A stretch of DNA of 64,000 nucleotides from the NCBI GenBank assembly GCA_029449235.1, contig JANATG010000010.1, positions 186,001 through 250,000 on the forward strand, written 5' to 3'. This DNA is from Linnemannia schmuckeri (Eukaryota; Mortierellomycota; Mortierellomycetes; Mortierellales; Mortierellaceae). Within the stretch, counting starts at the first letter, position 1. Each line of letters begins with the position of its first letter. Position numbers and translations under genes: made by a program. Shown here piece by piece: positions 1 through 12,800 of this stretch. The notes beneath the pieces were generated by a model. It did not search any database. It had not been told where the DNA came from and was given only the letters and a program-made list of their open reading frames with translations.

Positions 1-1113
1 ATCTCGCTCACCAACTACTGCTACTACTACTTCTACGAGTTCACAAAGTCGGTCATCGACAAGGCCCAGATGAGCACCCTTGAGTCCATGTCTGCCGGAG
101 CCGTCGCCGGTACGATTCTTCTTGTCCGTTTTTTGTGTGTTTGTACTTTTTTAAAGTGGGCGATCGTGTTTTTGAAATTTTTTGGTGATCTGAAACTTGA
201 CCCCTGCCTGTGCGTGGATTTGAGATGCGGAAATAACTCGTTCATTGGTGGCATATCCTAAATTCCTTCGTTAATTATTGTCATGTTCGATAGGTGCCGC
301 CACTGTCATGATCACCAACCCTATCTGGGTCATCAACGTAAGTCCCCCATCGCAGATATACTTTTAACTCAGGACCAAAACATCGACTCTCTGAACAACT
401 TCAGATCACACCACACCGCTCAAAACATGTTGACAGAACTCTCCTTTACACCTTTCAAAAAAAAAAACAATAGACCCGCATTGCGACCCGTAACGCAAGC
501 GCCCCAAACTCGCGCCCTCTGGGCACCTTGGAGACCGCTCAGCAAATGATCAAGGACAATGGCCTTAAGTCCTTCTGGCAGGGTGTCATGCCCGCCCTCA
601 TCTTGGTCGCCAACCCTATCATCCAGTACACCGTCTTTGAGAAGATCAAGGCTCGTATTGCCAAGTCCCGTGCTCTTAGCAGCTTTGACTTCTTCTTGCT
701 TGGAGCTATCTCTAAGCTTGCCGCTACCAGCATCACCTACCCTTACATGTACGTCCTTTTTTTCCTTGTCTTTTGGAGTCTCTCACTCGAACTCTTTTAT
801 ATATGTCCGATCTCTAACCCCCCTACCCTTCTATTCTTCATTTCTGTACCCAAAACAAAATAGTGTGGTGAAGTCGCGTATGCAGTTGAAGCAGTCAGAC
901 GACGCCAAGGAGCGCTACAGCTCGATCATGGACGGATTCCGCAAGATCATCAAGTACGAGGGTGTTGCCGGTCTCTACAAGGGCATCTCGTCCAAGATTG
1001 TTCAGTCCATCCTCACTGCCTCGTTCCTCTTCATGGCCCAGGCTTCTTTGGTCGAGTATGTCGCTCGTCTCTTGGTTACCCTTGGCATGCGTGCTCCCCC
1101 TAAGCGCATCTAA
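1..1113 (+). CDS. Peroxisomal adenine-nucleotide carrier (SLC25 family, PMP47/Ant1-like), 5' truncated
   Basis: Mitochondrial-carrier-family protein that probably exchanges ATP for AMP across the peroxisomal membrane to support fatty-acid activation. Exons are 1-109, 294-337, 474-748 and 864-1113; the 5' end lies outside the window, leaving 225 visible residues. The reading frame is open from base 1. The second-repeat signature reads NPIWVINTR, typical of the PMP34/PMP47 branch rather than of inner-membrane carriers. The third-repeat signature reads YPYIVVKSRMQ and is split by the last intron between AT and T. The repeat-type stretch GLYKGISSKIVQSILTASFL precedes a final helix. All three introns are GT-AG and frame-preserving. 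The protein ends PPKRI without an obvious PTS1, as expected for a membrane protein. Family assignment is strong; substrate is inferred from the family. Confidence 0.85.
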
Positions 1114-1342
1114 GCGGTGGAGTTTCTGTGTATAAGAGATGGAAAATGGATTGTAAACACCTAGTGCAAAAAAAAAAAAAAAAGATATAGATGTTTCTCT
1201 CCGAATTATGTAGATTTACAACACGTATCATAAACTTCTCATTAGAACATGTAACGCATTCAATAGAAGATTGTTGAGGGGCTATGTGTTGTTTTTATAT
1301 TAGGTGAAGGGGGGTAAAATAGATAAATAGATAAATAGATTC

Positions 1343-3941
1343 TCAGCGTCCTCCTGGTGGTGGTGACGGTGGTGACGGTGGTGATAATGAGTGGGGGGTA
1401 TCCAAAGGTTGTTGTCCCTGTCGTTCCATCTCAGTATCTACACCACCATAATTCAGCTCATAATCCTCCTTGCTGTCTCCAGATTCAGTCCTGACAACCA
1501 TCGAGGGCCGTGCGGCGTACGATAACCGTGACAACTTGGACTGTGACCAGGATCCTGATCCTGATCCAGTACCAGAACCACCAACTCCACTACCATCACT
1601 CTCATCCGACATCGTCTGCTGTTGCTGGTGTATGTGTTGCAGCTGTTGAAGGCGCTGCTGGTATATATAATCGGCATCACTTCCATTTCCACGGGCACCA
1701 GTCCCGTCCAACCGATTGATCCCAATTTCCGTCATCTCCTGCCCTCCTGGTCCTACTACTACTGGCGGCGACCGCCTGCCAAGACTGCTCCCTCGACTCC
1801 GCGGTGTACCCGTACCACTCACACCACCGGGCAAATACTCCTGCCCATCATCCACCACCCCACTCTCCCCTCCACAACTCCTCTCGCTCACCCTCCCACT
1901 ACTCATCCCACCACCCAACCTCCTCCCAAGCTGCCGTTCATACTGTCTCCTGAGATGCTCATCATTAAACCCTCGATAGTTTACCGTATCGACAGAAAAG
2001 TTCTCGTGCAGAACCCGCATCGGGTCATCCTGAACCAGTCGTGGGTTATTAACTTCTGAATGTCTGCGTCCATAGAAGAGGTAGATCACGATCCCGATAC
2101 CAACCCACACCAGGAGCCGGATGATGACTTCGCGTTTCGCGCCCTGGATCAGAAGGATTGAAGATGCTGCTCCGATTCCTGGTAACAAAAACGGGCCTAT
2201 TTCCATCGTTTTTTTTCCGGATAGAGAGTGTTATAGTGAGTACGTACGGTAGGTATAGGGATCACCTAAAAGAAAGACACAGAGGCAAACAAAGAACAAA
2301 AAACAACGTGGTAAAAACAGTTCTTACCTCCAGGAACTTTAAAGCGGCGGGGGACCGTTTTGCGGGTATAGCGGAGAATGATGACTCCAATGTTGACGAC
2401 AAAGAAGGTCAGGATCGTGCCCAACGAAGCCATGTCGCTCAAGACTTCAATCGGCAAAAGTCCTCCGCAGATGGCACACACAATTCCTGTAAACAGTGTG
2501 CCTAAATGAGGGATCTGTGTCATATGAAATAAACAAAACCCAACACACAAAAGTAAACAAAGGGTCAATTCATGTAAGATTTCGCATGACTCAGTCGAAA
2601 GACAAAACTTCTTCGACTGTTTAAATAAACAACGAAGGAATAGTCGAAACACAAAGCTTCTTCGACTGTTCGAACAAACAAAAAAACATGAGTTGAAAGC
2701 AGCAGCGTACCTTGTGTTTGGGGTGGATTTTGGAAAAGAAGCGGGGTATAAGGCCGTCATTGGACATGGAGTAAAAGACACGAGGCTGGGCGATCAAGAG
2801 GACAAGAATGACAGATGTGGTAGCCGCAAGGGCCCCGACGTCTGTTAGGACCATGAGCCACTTCATGTTGGTTGTCCGGACGACCGACACCAACGGGTAC
2901 CTATCGTGCAAGTCCGCGTAATTGTGCACGCCGATAATGACCGCACTGAGTGAGATGTAGATGACGGCACTAATTCCCAGCGTGCTCAGAATACCAATGG
3001 GCAAACTGACTTGAGGCTCCCGTGCCTCCTGTGCGGTCGTGGAGATACTGTCGAATCCAATGTAGGCGAAAAAGACTGTTGAAGCTCCCTGCAAGATGCC
3101 CGCTGGGCCAAATTGGCCAGTATTGATGTCCTTTGGGACGAGGTACGGGTGGTAATTTTCGGTCTTGATGAACGGAATCAGGGCAAAAATCATGATGATC
3201 AGCACCAGGATCTTAAACAACACCAGGACGTTGTTGATCTTGGCCGTGAGGTGGATCCCAAAGTAGATGGTGAAGGTGACGATTAGGAGGATGCAAAACG
3301 CCGGCGCATTGAAGTAGTCCTCCGTGAGTTCAAAGACGTCCGATGTCCATTTGATCGGGGCCTTGGTCCACTTGTCCGATAACTCGTAGTCAAAGGCATC
3401 CTTCACAAACGCGACAAAGTACGATGACCATCCTATCGAGACCGTCGCCGCTCCAACCATGTACTCCAAGATGAGATTCCACGAGATAATCCATGCAGCC
3501 AGCTCGCCCAGTGTCGCATATGCGTACGTGTAGGCAGATCCTGAAATGGGGATCATAGACGCCATCTCGGCGTACGACAGAGCAGCGATTCCTGAAACGA
3601 CGCCTCCTAGGATAAACGAGATAGTCACTGCTGGGCCTGCTTGAGTCCTTGCAGCCGTGCCTGAGTCATGGTATCGACCCAACGATTAGGGGATGGTGTC
3701 ATCATAACATACAACAAAGGAAGGATATAAAAAGGGAAATGGAAAGGAATGTGAGTTCGATGGTCATCTATCTTCATTCACGGGCAATAGGAGATTTTTT
3801 ACAAACAAAAGGACAAGAACAATTAACAAAAAAAGTTGTTGGTCTCAAGGTTATTTTCCTTCTTAGCGTCGTTGTCGGCAAGACGGCCAGAAGGCAAACC
3901 GTGAAAACGGACAACAGTCAAGGTCGAAAAAGAAAACTGAA

Positions 3942-3974
<33 letters not shown>

Positions 3975-5437
3975 CGCGAAACCAAGGACAAGTATCAACA
4001 ATGCACCGTGCAAAAAAGAAAAAAAGGGCGCATGGACAATCAACAAATGCGACTTACCGAGGAGAACATACACGCCCGTGCCGACCACAGCACCTATAGT
4101 CATGTTCGTTTTTGGTTTGGAAGTAAGTGCGAGAGAGTTAGTAAAGAAAAAAAAAAGAAGAGCAAGGCCACAAGCGAGACAAGCAGGAATGTGCTCACTC
4201 GGTCAGGCAGCACACACCATCGGCTATTCTCGGCCGTCCTCTCTACCATGCAGACCCTGAGGAGATGATGCGTCAAACATACTGCTCACAATCTCAGTCG
4301 CATGTCCTCCCTTCTCCTCCCCTCTCCCCTGCTGCCCATCCTCTTTCGATTTTTTATCGTTTGCCAATGCAGCGGCGGCGCCAGTTTTTTCATTTATGTG
4401 GTAGAATCCGAACTCAGTAGCTGAGCGCGTATTAAAAAAAATGTCTGAAGCCAATTGATAAGGAACAAACTCCTGGGGGCCAGTCGCGTGGTGCATGAAA
4501 GGAGATCGAAAAAGACACAAAGACAAGGAAGGACTGGAGAAAAAGTGAGGGGGAGTGGAATGAAAGGGAGATGGGAGGGACACCCGACTAAAATAATCCC
4601 TTGCCTCCTAGAACACCTTGTTCTGCCTACAGCTCAATTCTCTATTTTTCAGATAAAAAGTGGAACGGTGTATATTTATATATCTGTGTACGTGCAGATG
4701 CAGGCAAGGAGAGAGAGAAAAGGAGTGGAAGGGTGCTTAATGCACCAAGGGAGCGACGAAGAAGGAGGAAAGGGGTAGAACAAGAGATGGATATCGACCA
4801 AGAGTCGATCTTCAAAGAGACTTTCTGCACGATCACACGCGCGCCTCTTCTTGCTCATTCTGCACACACACGAACGCACGCCAACCAAACTCCAACAGTT
4901 GTTGTTGTTGTGCATACACATATTTATGACAGAGGGATTGCGTAGGGTTCAAGGGAGCACAAAACAAGAAGAGGAGGGCAAGAGAGTTGTTTAAAAGGCA
5001 GTAGGTGGAAAAAAGAGACGCATAATGCGTCTGAAGGTGTTTGTTGAGGTATCCTGTCATTTCTTTCTCTCCATGCCTGCTTGTTGTTCAACCAATATGT
5101 CGCGCTAGTGCCTTTGCTTGATACGTCCCAAAACGACTACATCACGACAAGTAAACTTCTGACAACGAATAAACAAGAAAAAGAGCAAAAAAAAACAACT
5201 CAATTGCATACCAAGGCCGACAAGAGTGAGCTCGATAGGGCCGAGGGATCGATTGAACTTGGTTTCGGCAGCTTCGGCGTTATATTCGAGGCGGGCGAGG
5301 GTCTGAATGGAGATGAGTCGGCGGGCATGGAACCGTAGTTTGGATTCGTTGGGTTTTCTGAAGGGTGTCTGACCTGTGTAGTAATAACCGTCGTCATCGT
5401 CCATCCCCCCGAACTGAAAAGTCGGTGGTTTCGACAT
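1343..5437 (-). CDS. Cationic amino-acid transporter (APC superfamily, CAT/SLC7-like)
   Basis: Plasma- or vacuolar-membrane amino-acid permease of the CAT type. Exons on the minus strand are 5212-5437, 4058-4093, 2711-3660, 2328-2514, 2248-2265 and 1343-2196, joining in frame to 756 residues. The 36-nt exon 2 supplies the APC first-helix motif GAVVGTGVYVLLG, and exon 3 continues with TAARTQAGPAVTISFI. Residues about 88-404 carry most transmembrane helices, including SYAEMASMIPISGSAYTYAY and GFDSISTTAQEAREPQ, both diagnostic of CAT proteins. Exon 4 encodes the FKVPG segment before the last helices. The final about 230 residues form a Ser/Gly/Gln-rich cytosolic tail, longer than usual for the family. 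The start at 5437 (MSKPPTF) is the first ATG of the frame. The 18-nt exon 5 (GDPYTY) is the least certain part of the model. Intron 1 is 1118 nt. Confidence 0.9.
2593..2667. repeat. Two intronic hairpin repeats inside the CAT gene
   Basis: Two imperfect copies of about 40 bp lie 49 bp apart in intron 3. Each contains AGTCGAA and its complement TTCGACT separated by 12 nt, at 2593-2618 and 2642-2667, so each transcript copy could form a 7-bp stem. Confidence 0.6.
3943..3973. repeat. Poly-A tract, 31 nt
   Basis: An uninterrupted run of 31 A on the + strand inside intron 2 of the CAT gene, which reads as poly-T in the transcript. Confidence 0.9.
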
Positions 5438-5701
5438 TGTCCTCACGACTTGTTACTGTTGCTGTTATTGTTTCGTTTTGTTGCAATGGAGGATTTGGGG
5501 TGTTGGTTGTTTGTTGCTTCGCTGGTTTGGTGTTGCTGTGCTGAGGGAATAGAACACAAAAAAGGGGAGAAGAATGGGCAGGGTAGGGAAACGTGTTGTT
5601 GGGTGTTGGGTGTTGGGTGAACAAAAAGGTGAATGGCTGGGCGAGTCTGACCCAACGGTTCGGAGAATAAGTGTGTCAGGAAGGAAGACGAGGGAAGTGT
5701 G

Positions 5702-5742
<41 letters not shown>

Positions 5743-8700
5743 CGGTATTTGAGTAGAGCGAGTCGTTGTTGTTGTTGTTGATGTTATTTTGAATGTAGGC
5801 ATGCAGCAAAGAAAAGAGCTGATGAGGGGAAGAAGTGTATGTCAAGAGGAATGAGGAACGGGTATGGAGAGGAGAGAGAAGCAGGTCATGACAAAGAACA
5901 AAAAAGAAAGAGAGCGAAATAAAAGAGTACAGGGAAGGAAGGAAAGAAAAAAGAACAACAGGAAACAGAAGCATCTAAACACGAGAGTGAGCGATAGTGT
6001 ATCCGTTTTTGCGTTTTGTGTGTCTGTCGGTAACAATGCTGAAAGAGAAGGTGAGTATTGTGTCCAGACTGTGAAAATAGGCAATGAGAAAGGAAGCTAT
6101 CTATGTCTACGATGAATGTTTGTGTTCCATGCCGACAGGCCAGGAAAGGCAGATAGGGTACATGAGTAAGGAAAGAGAAGGAAGAAGAAGGAAGAGGAAG
6201 GAAGAAGAAGTGAGGAAGGAGTGGTGAGGATGCGACCAATTGAGTGTGTAATGTTGGTGTGTGTTTGTTTGTTTGTTTATGTTTGTGTATGCTGATTGTT
6301 GTTGTTGTTGTTGTTGTTGACAGAAGTGAGCAGAAATCAAGGCAAGAAAGAAATAAAAAGAAGGGCGAATGGTATGGTAATGGCAATGGTAATGGCAGGG
6401 ATGGATGGAAACATATGCAACCTTAAAGTATGGAATAGTGAAGGGGAGAAGCAAGGGACGCAATCAGAAGCATGGGCGAAGATTGAAGGAGAGAAGGAAG
6501 GAAGGAAGACAGAAGAGTGGAAGCAATTAGAAAAGGGGAAAAGAAGGAATGAAAGAAAAGAGAATCGTAGAACGGAAAAAGAGGTGATTTGCAAATCGGA
6601 AAAAAGGCCTCCATTGGTCGATAACAACAACAGCAGCAGCACAGTGTTGCAGAAACCACAAACAACAGTTTTTAAACGCCCACAAGGGCATGCTAATGTA
6701 ATTTCTTTCTTTTTTTTTTTTCTTCTTTTTTTAAAAAAAATAATAATAATAAAGGACGTTCAAAACATGGTTCGATCCGTCGATGACATATCATCATTTT
6801 GTTTTGTTTGCTGGATTGGGTTCTCAATTGGTTCCCTTTTCCCTAGCGGTGCCATTGTCGTGCGTTTCTATGGTATGAACCTACGGATGCTCCTACGGAG
6901 ACCTTAACATTCTGTACACATTTTCATTCAAACAGGTTCTTTGCCATCTTTGCATATCCGCACTTTGTTATATCTTCACTTTCATCACTATCATCACCAT
7001 CAATTATCTCCGGATGGCATGCGATTGGTCAGTGATGGACAAGGCGACTTTATGAATGGAACAGTTATACCCTATGTACTAGATAATTGCCAAGGCCGTG
7101 TAACAAAAAAAAAAAAAAAAAAAAAAGAGTCTAATGGCAGAATGAACTGCCTTCTTGGCCTTACCTTGCCTTGCGCCAATGTCTCCTATGAAGTGGGGCC
7201 GACGACGCAAGATAGAATTAGGCTAAGCTCAACGCAAAGAAGAAAAGAAACAAGGAGACTTCGATTGCCTCCCTCTAGATTCTCCGAAAGAGACAGGGCA
7301 GAAGAAGGATGGACGCCATGTGGAGACAGAATGTCACAGGCTGTAGCATTTTTCTTTCTTCGTGTCACTTGCTTGTTTTGACCTTTTTTTTTCTCCTTTG
7401 TCGATCACATCTATTCTTTCAATCCCCTTGTTCCCTCTTGGTTCAATTGCAAGTGTGTTCAATGAAAGAATGTTCAATTGTTGTCCATGGAATGAAGGGA
7501 TAATACCAGCTCCGTTTATCTTTGCTTGATTGTTTGTTTGTTGTTATTTTTTTTTGCTCTTGGCACTCTCCCTCTCTTCTCCCAGACCCTCTGTCCGATC
7601 GCTTCTTGGCGTGTTTCTCTCATTTACGCTCTCTTTGTCTTTCTCTCTTACCTTGTGACCTGCTTTTCATACAAGGACATGAGAAAAACGACTTTCCCAT
7701 CAAACACACAATGTTAGAAGTCGCTCATGCCATGGCCACTTTCGATTGTATCCATGGTCGCGTCTTTTTTGGACTGCTGTTTGAATCGTCTCTTTTTGGC
7801 CCATTTCTCTTACCTTTTTTTTTTTTTTTTTTTTTTACTTTCCTCTTCTTTTTTTCATTTTCGTCTTCCCATTCTTCTTCAATTGAACTCTCTATTCATC
7901 CTTTGCGTCTGTCTGCACGACTGTGCCGGCAACCATCTCTGAGTAGTTTAAACTTCTCTATTTCCCTTCGACTCCACAGGGTGCCCAGTACCCCCCATTT
8001 CAATTGAGGTGAAGTGTATACAACAAACACACACACAGTGGCTGCGCACTCTGAATAATCGCCCTTGCTTCACTCCTCATTTTCCCTCCACTCCAACTTG
8101 ACTTGAGCTCTCTCTCCCACTCTCTCTTTCTATCTCTCTCTCCCTTATTCCCTTTCTTGACTCTTCTTCTTCCACCCCTCTTTTCACTGTCACTCACTTC
8201 TATTACATTCACCTTCATTGCTTCTCTTCCTCCTCTTGTCATTCCCTCCCTTCCTCTTTCTCCCTCTCTTTCCCTCCCTCCCTCTGTCTCCCTTGGGCAA
8301 CACCCTCCACTTCCTCTGTCAACCTTACATTCATTCCTCTCTTTGCATTGCCCGCCTCACTCTCTCCCTCCTCTGCTCACTCTCTTTCTACCCCATCAGA
8401 ACTTTCTTTTAACTTGACATCCCTGTTAAAAACACAAGCTCATCCTTGCATCCTTCTCGTTTTACACTCCCCACTCTGTCTCAATCCCCCTTTTCACCTT
8501 TTTTCACCTCGATACCCTTTTCCTCCTCCTCTAAACGCCACCCCACTCTTCTCCCCTACTGGATAACAACAAACTACAACAAACAATCGAATTCATCCAA
8601 CCAGACAACAGCAACTCTCACTTGAATAGTGAATAGAAAGTCCTTCTTCTTTCTTTGTTCTTCCTTATTACTCCTTCTACTTGTCAATCTTCTTGAATCG

Positions 8701-8805
8701 CATTGAGCCTTTTCTTCATCCTTCTCTTCGTCAACTCCATATCCAAATCCCCGGTCGATCCATCTCCTCGGTCATCAATACCCCATTCTCTTTCCGTCTT
8801 ATACC
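5438..8805. other. Divergent intergenic region, low complexity, no gene seen
   Basis: This 3.4-kb stretch separates the start codons of the CAT transporter (minus) and the Zn2Cys6 factor (plus), so it must hold both promoters. It contains a 33-nt poly-A run (5706-5738), a poly-T run near 6711-6732, GGAAGAAG-type purine repeats near 6170-6215 and a (GTT)n run near 6298-6319. A long CT-rich pyrimidine stretch covers about 8100-8560, which looks like the 5' leader or core promoter of the transcription-factor gene. Open frames in it are low-complexity Leu/Phe/Ser or Lys/Glu strings without domain character. Confidence 0.6.
5706..5738. repeat. Poly-A tract, 33 nt
   Basis: Uninterrupted A run on the + strand in the divergent intergenic region, about 270 bp upstream of the CAT start codon. 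Confidence 0.9.
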
Positions 8806-9851
8806 ATGGCCCTCCCCACTCCAGCAATAAAACCCAAAAAGAAGAGAACTGCCGTCGTCCTCGGCTGTGACCAATGCCGTCGCAGAAAGGTAACAATTTT
8901 CTTTCATTTACTCACTAACAATCTATCTCTCCATCTTTTTTTTAAACCTTCATATCCCGCCTCCAGTACCTCTTCTCGTTCTGCTGAAGTATACATCAAG
9001 CAACAGACGAGGAACAGTGGGGGGGGGGGGGGGGGGGAGTGAGGTTGAATGGAGTTGTCCCACGCGTCGGGTGCTCAGAGCGATCTGGGCACATGGAGAC
9101 TGGGCGTCGATGTGGATGACTCTCGATCCCTCTACTCCTTTCTCGCTCTCTTTCCCTCTTTTCTACCTTTCTACCTCCCTCCTTCTATTTCCTTCGCTTT
9201 CTTTCTTTTGTTGTCACTGTTATTGTGCTTTGTTCTGAACATACCCTACCCACCTCCACGGATGCTCAGTGTGTTGGGTGTCTGTGTTTGTCCAGACCAA
9301 CAAGGGTTAGACCGATCGTTAACAAAGCGAACACAGTAAATTTTGCCAGTAGGCTGGGATGTGGTAAAAAACAACTATAGCAGACAGTGCAGTGACAAGG
9401 AGAGAAAGAGAAGATTGTTACCTGTGCTGTTGGTGCTGCTCGCATTCGTGCAACGTACAATAATCTGCTCCAATGCTCTCTGTCTCTCCCTTCACCCCTT
9501 TCAACTTGACGCCAGCCAAATGCAACCCCCCCAAAATGGATCTTTTTTTTTTTTTGTATTTGATTAACGCCCACTGTTAAAGGAAACGAAGGAAGGAAAG
9601 AAGGAAAGAAGGAAAGAAAGAAAAAGTCAAAAGAAAATAACGGACTTGCTTCATCCGGAAGACCTCCGACTGGTTCCCCCACTCAAGAACCATGCGGCCA
9701 ACTTTTTTTTTATTACTCCATTGAACCTCAGACTCAGACAACCAGATTCTTTTTGGAACTTATTGTCAATTGCGAACTGTTTGTGTGGGAGTTACAAAAG
9801 TGAGGGGAAAAGGAAAAAACAGTACAAGAGAAAGGTCGATCCTTCTCTTTT

Positions 9852-9888
<37 letters not shown>

Positions 9889-12800
9889 GGTTTTGACATT
9901 ATGTGACTAATCTCCAATTGACAATTATGGCTCTAATCACCCCTCTTTTCACTTTCTCTCGCTTTGACACCTGGCAAGTTTATCCTTGATCCGTTTTTCT
10001 TTTTCTTGTCGTTCTTTTTTCTTTCTTTATTTCGAAAGTACGTTCATGGCTCAATCTCCTTTTTGTGTGGTGAATAACCATCGATTAGTCCAGTGTAAAT
10101 TCCTGCGGAAAACGGAAAACGCTCTCTCTTTTTTTTTTTTTTTTTCTTGCTCGGGGGTTATTTTACGTGATCTCTTATTATTTGGGTGGGAATATTGGAT
10201 TGGTCCATTGGGTGGACGTTGCCTTTCTGGCTTAGTTTGGCGGAGGTTTGTTTGAACCCTATTCAAGCCTCGTCCTCTCTTCTCTTTATTTTGCTCCGCC
10301 GCCTCTTACTTTCTAGTAACAATGAACTGACATAAGTTTTGACCAATCGAATATCTTCCTGCTAGACAAAATGCGATCAAGCACGACCCACTTGCGGGCC
10401 TTGTCTCTACGCAGGACTGATGGAGTGCACATTCTTGCTCGGAAAGACACCAGCCTCCAAACGGAAAAAGCCTCACTCTGAGGTCGAAATTCTCGAGGCC
10501 CGATTGGAGACGATTGAGTCAAGGTATTCAGAGAGGCTGAGCCAGATGGAGTCGCTTCTCAGCAAGGTCATGCCCACAGACGGACAGGATCCCAACAGCA
10601 CCGGCAATGGCGAGGGATCATCATCATCTGCTTCACAGCCAGTCAACCGCGCCATGAAGGGACCAGGAATCAACACATCCAACTTGCCTCTGGATATGCT
10701 CTCAGGAACGGACGATGGTTGGGCGGACATTACTTCTCCGCAAGAAGCGTCTCTACATCTAGAAACACAGTGGGATCGGGAATTCACCAGTCCTTCCATG
10801 GTAAATCAATAATACGCCTTGATTGGTACCGGAACTTGGGCTCGGCCATCTCGTCATTTTCGACATTATCCCTGCCATCCTTGACTGGCTGATTGACTGA
10901 AAAACGACATTTTTCGAATATACTCATCTATAGGCATTGGATACGATGGGGACACCGACACTCACGACTACCATAGGAGGAGATCCAATAACACCGCGGA
11001 CACCATTCCTGAAGGAAGAATCGCAAAACTACCCACTTTTCACTCCCGAGGGCCAAGTAAATGCAGCAAAGAGCAGAATATATCTCATTTGGTGACAATT
11101 TGACTCGTTGCAAAATAAGCTCGTAGTAACCATATCTCCTCACTATTTGATACAATTAGTCGTCAATATCGGTAAAGTCGCCAGCATCGTCGATTGCGCC
11201 ATCATTTACATCGACAGCAGACCCAATGCAGGAGGACAGCGGAGGCGATGATGAGGGCGATCTGAGTGAACTGGCGGCAACAATGGACAAGCTTCGAGTC
11301 TTTGATGCCTCAGTCTATTTTGGCAAGGGATCCATGCTATTTACATCGACCGATCAGGAGAAGTTTTGGGACGAGGAAATTTCCTTTGATGTCCACGAGG
11401 CTCGCGGCGTCGATATCCCTCCCGAAGCGACTATTCTACCGCCAGTGGAAGTCATGGACGCCTTGTTTGATATTTACTACCAGGTAACAACTGACATTTA
11501 ATTAGATCCTTTTTGGAGCTTAATTAGCCACCAATTTCCACCTCTAACTGACTTGAACATGCATTTTCTTTCCCCTTCTCAAATTGATAGCACTACTATG
11601 TGTATCTACCGATGATACAAAAGACAACCCTGTTGCAGGCTCTAGAGGATCGGTTTGAGCCGCAGAGTATATTCTTGCTGAACAGCGTGTTCATGGCGGC
11701 GTCATTAACAGGAGACTGCTCTCACCCTTCCTGTTGGACGGACCCGAACGACCAAAAAACGCTCGGGACACCCTTCTTTGAGCGTGCACGTATGGTTTTG
11801 GATTACTGCATTGGCATTCCTCGCCTCTCGACCGTTCAAGGACTGATCATGTTGTCGCGGTATCCAAGAATTTCAGGATTGGGCCACAGCTATATGCAGC
11901 AGGCAATTCTAATGGGCATGGATCTGGGCTTGCACCGAAAATGCGACCGCTGGATTCCCGACAAGCAAGTCCAAGAGTCGAGAAAACGAGTCTTCTGGTG
12001 TGTCTATGCAGCTGATAGTTCGACGTCGAGCGTCACAGGGCGGAGGCCGATGTTTGACGATGCCGAGATTGATGTCCCCATGATCATTCCGACAGAGGGC
12101 GATACAGAGTCAGAGACGATACAACTTCTCTTTCTGGTCCAGACGTGTCGACTTTGGCGTATCTTCAGGAACATCAAGCGATTCATTTTCAATGCAGTCG
12201 AGGTGCAGGATATGGTGCCAGGAAGCTTGCCCAAGAGCTATGAGCAGCAGTTGATTCAGTGGCAACTGCAGCTCCCAGCAGCTCTCCGGTTCTCTTTTGA
12301 CATCACAGCTGACGACCCACGAGCCATGCAGAACTCGCGTGCCGGTAAGAGATACTCCTTGCCTGTTGTTTTTATTGGGACGTATGTTGAGAGCAGGAGC
12401 AGATACCTAATTACTCGGTTATTCTGCTTGATTGTCTTAGGTATTGTACAGATGCTGTACGAGTCGGCTTTGATCTTGTTGCACAAGCCATACCTGTCGT
12501 CGTCAGAGCATCTCAAGCGTTCCCCCTACAGATCTCAAGATATTTGTATCAAGGCAGCGACCAAGATCACTGAGATTGCAAAAGTCCTGGCTCAATCGTA
12601 CTACAAGGCATTCGAGTTGACGAGTGTGGGCGAGTATGCGATGCTGAATGCGGTCCGTATCCATGTCATGTTCCTCAAGTCAACGGATATCAAGGTCGCC
12701 GAGGCAGCACAGACGCAGTTTGACTACATTATGCGCTTTTTCCGTGAATTTTACTCGTCTCCGCGCGCCAACTGCGACGAGCAGAGCATCAACTGTGTGC

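Noticed and set aside
5465..6463. Long minus-strand open frames rich in Phe, Leu and Ser
   Set aside because: They are translations of GA/CT low-complexity DNA and poly-A/T runs, overlap each other in several frames, and show no domain or splice support.
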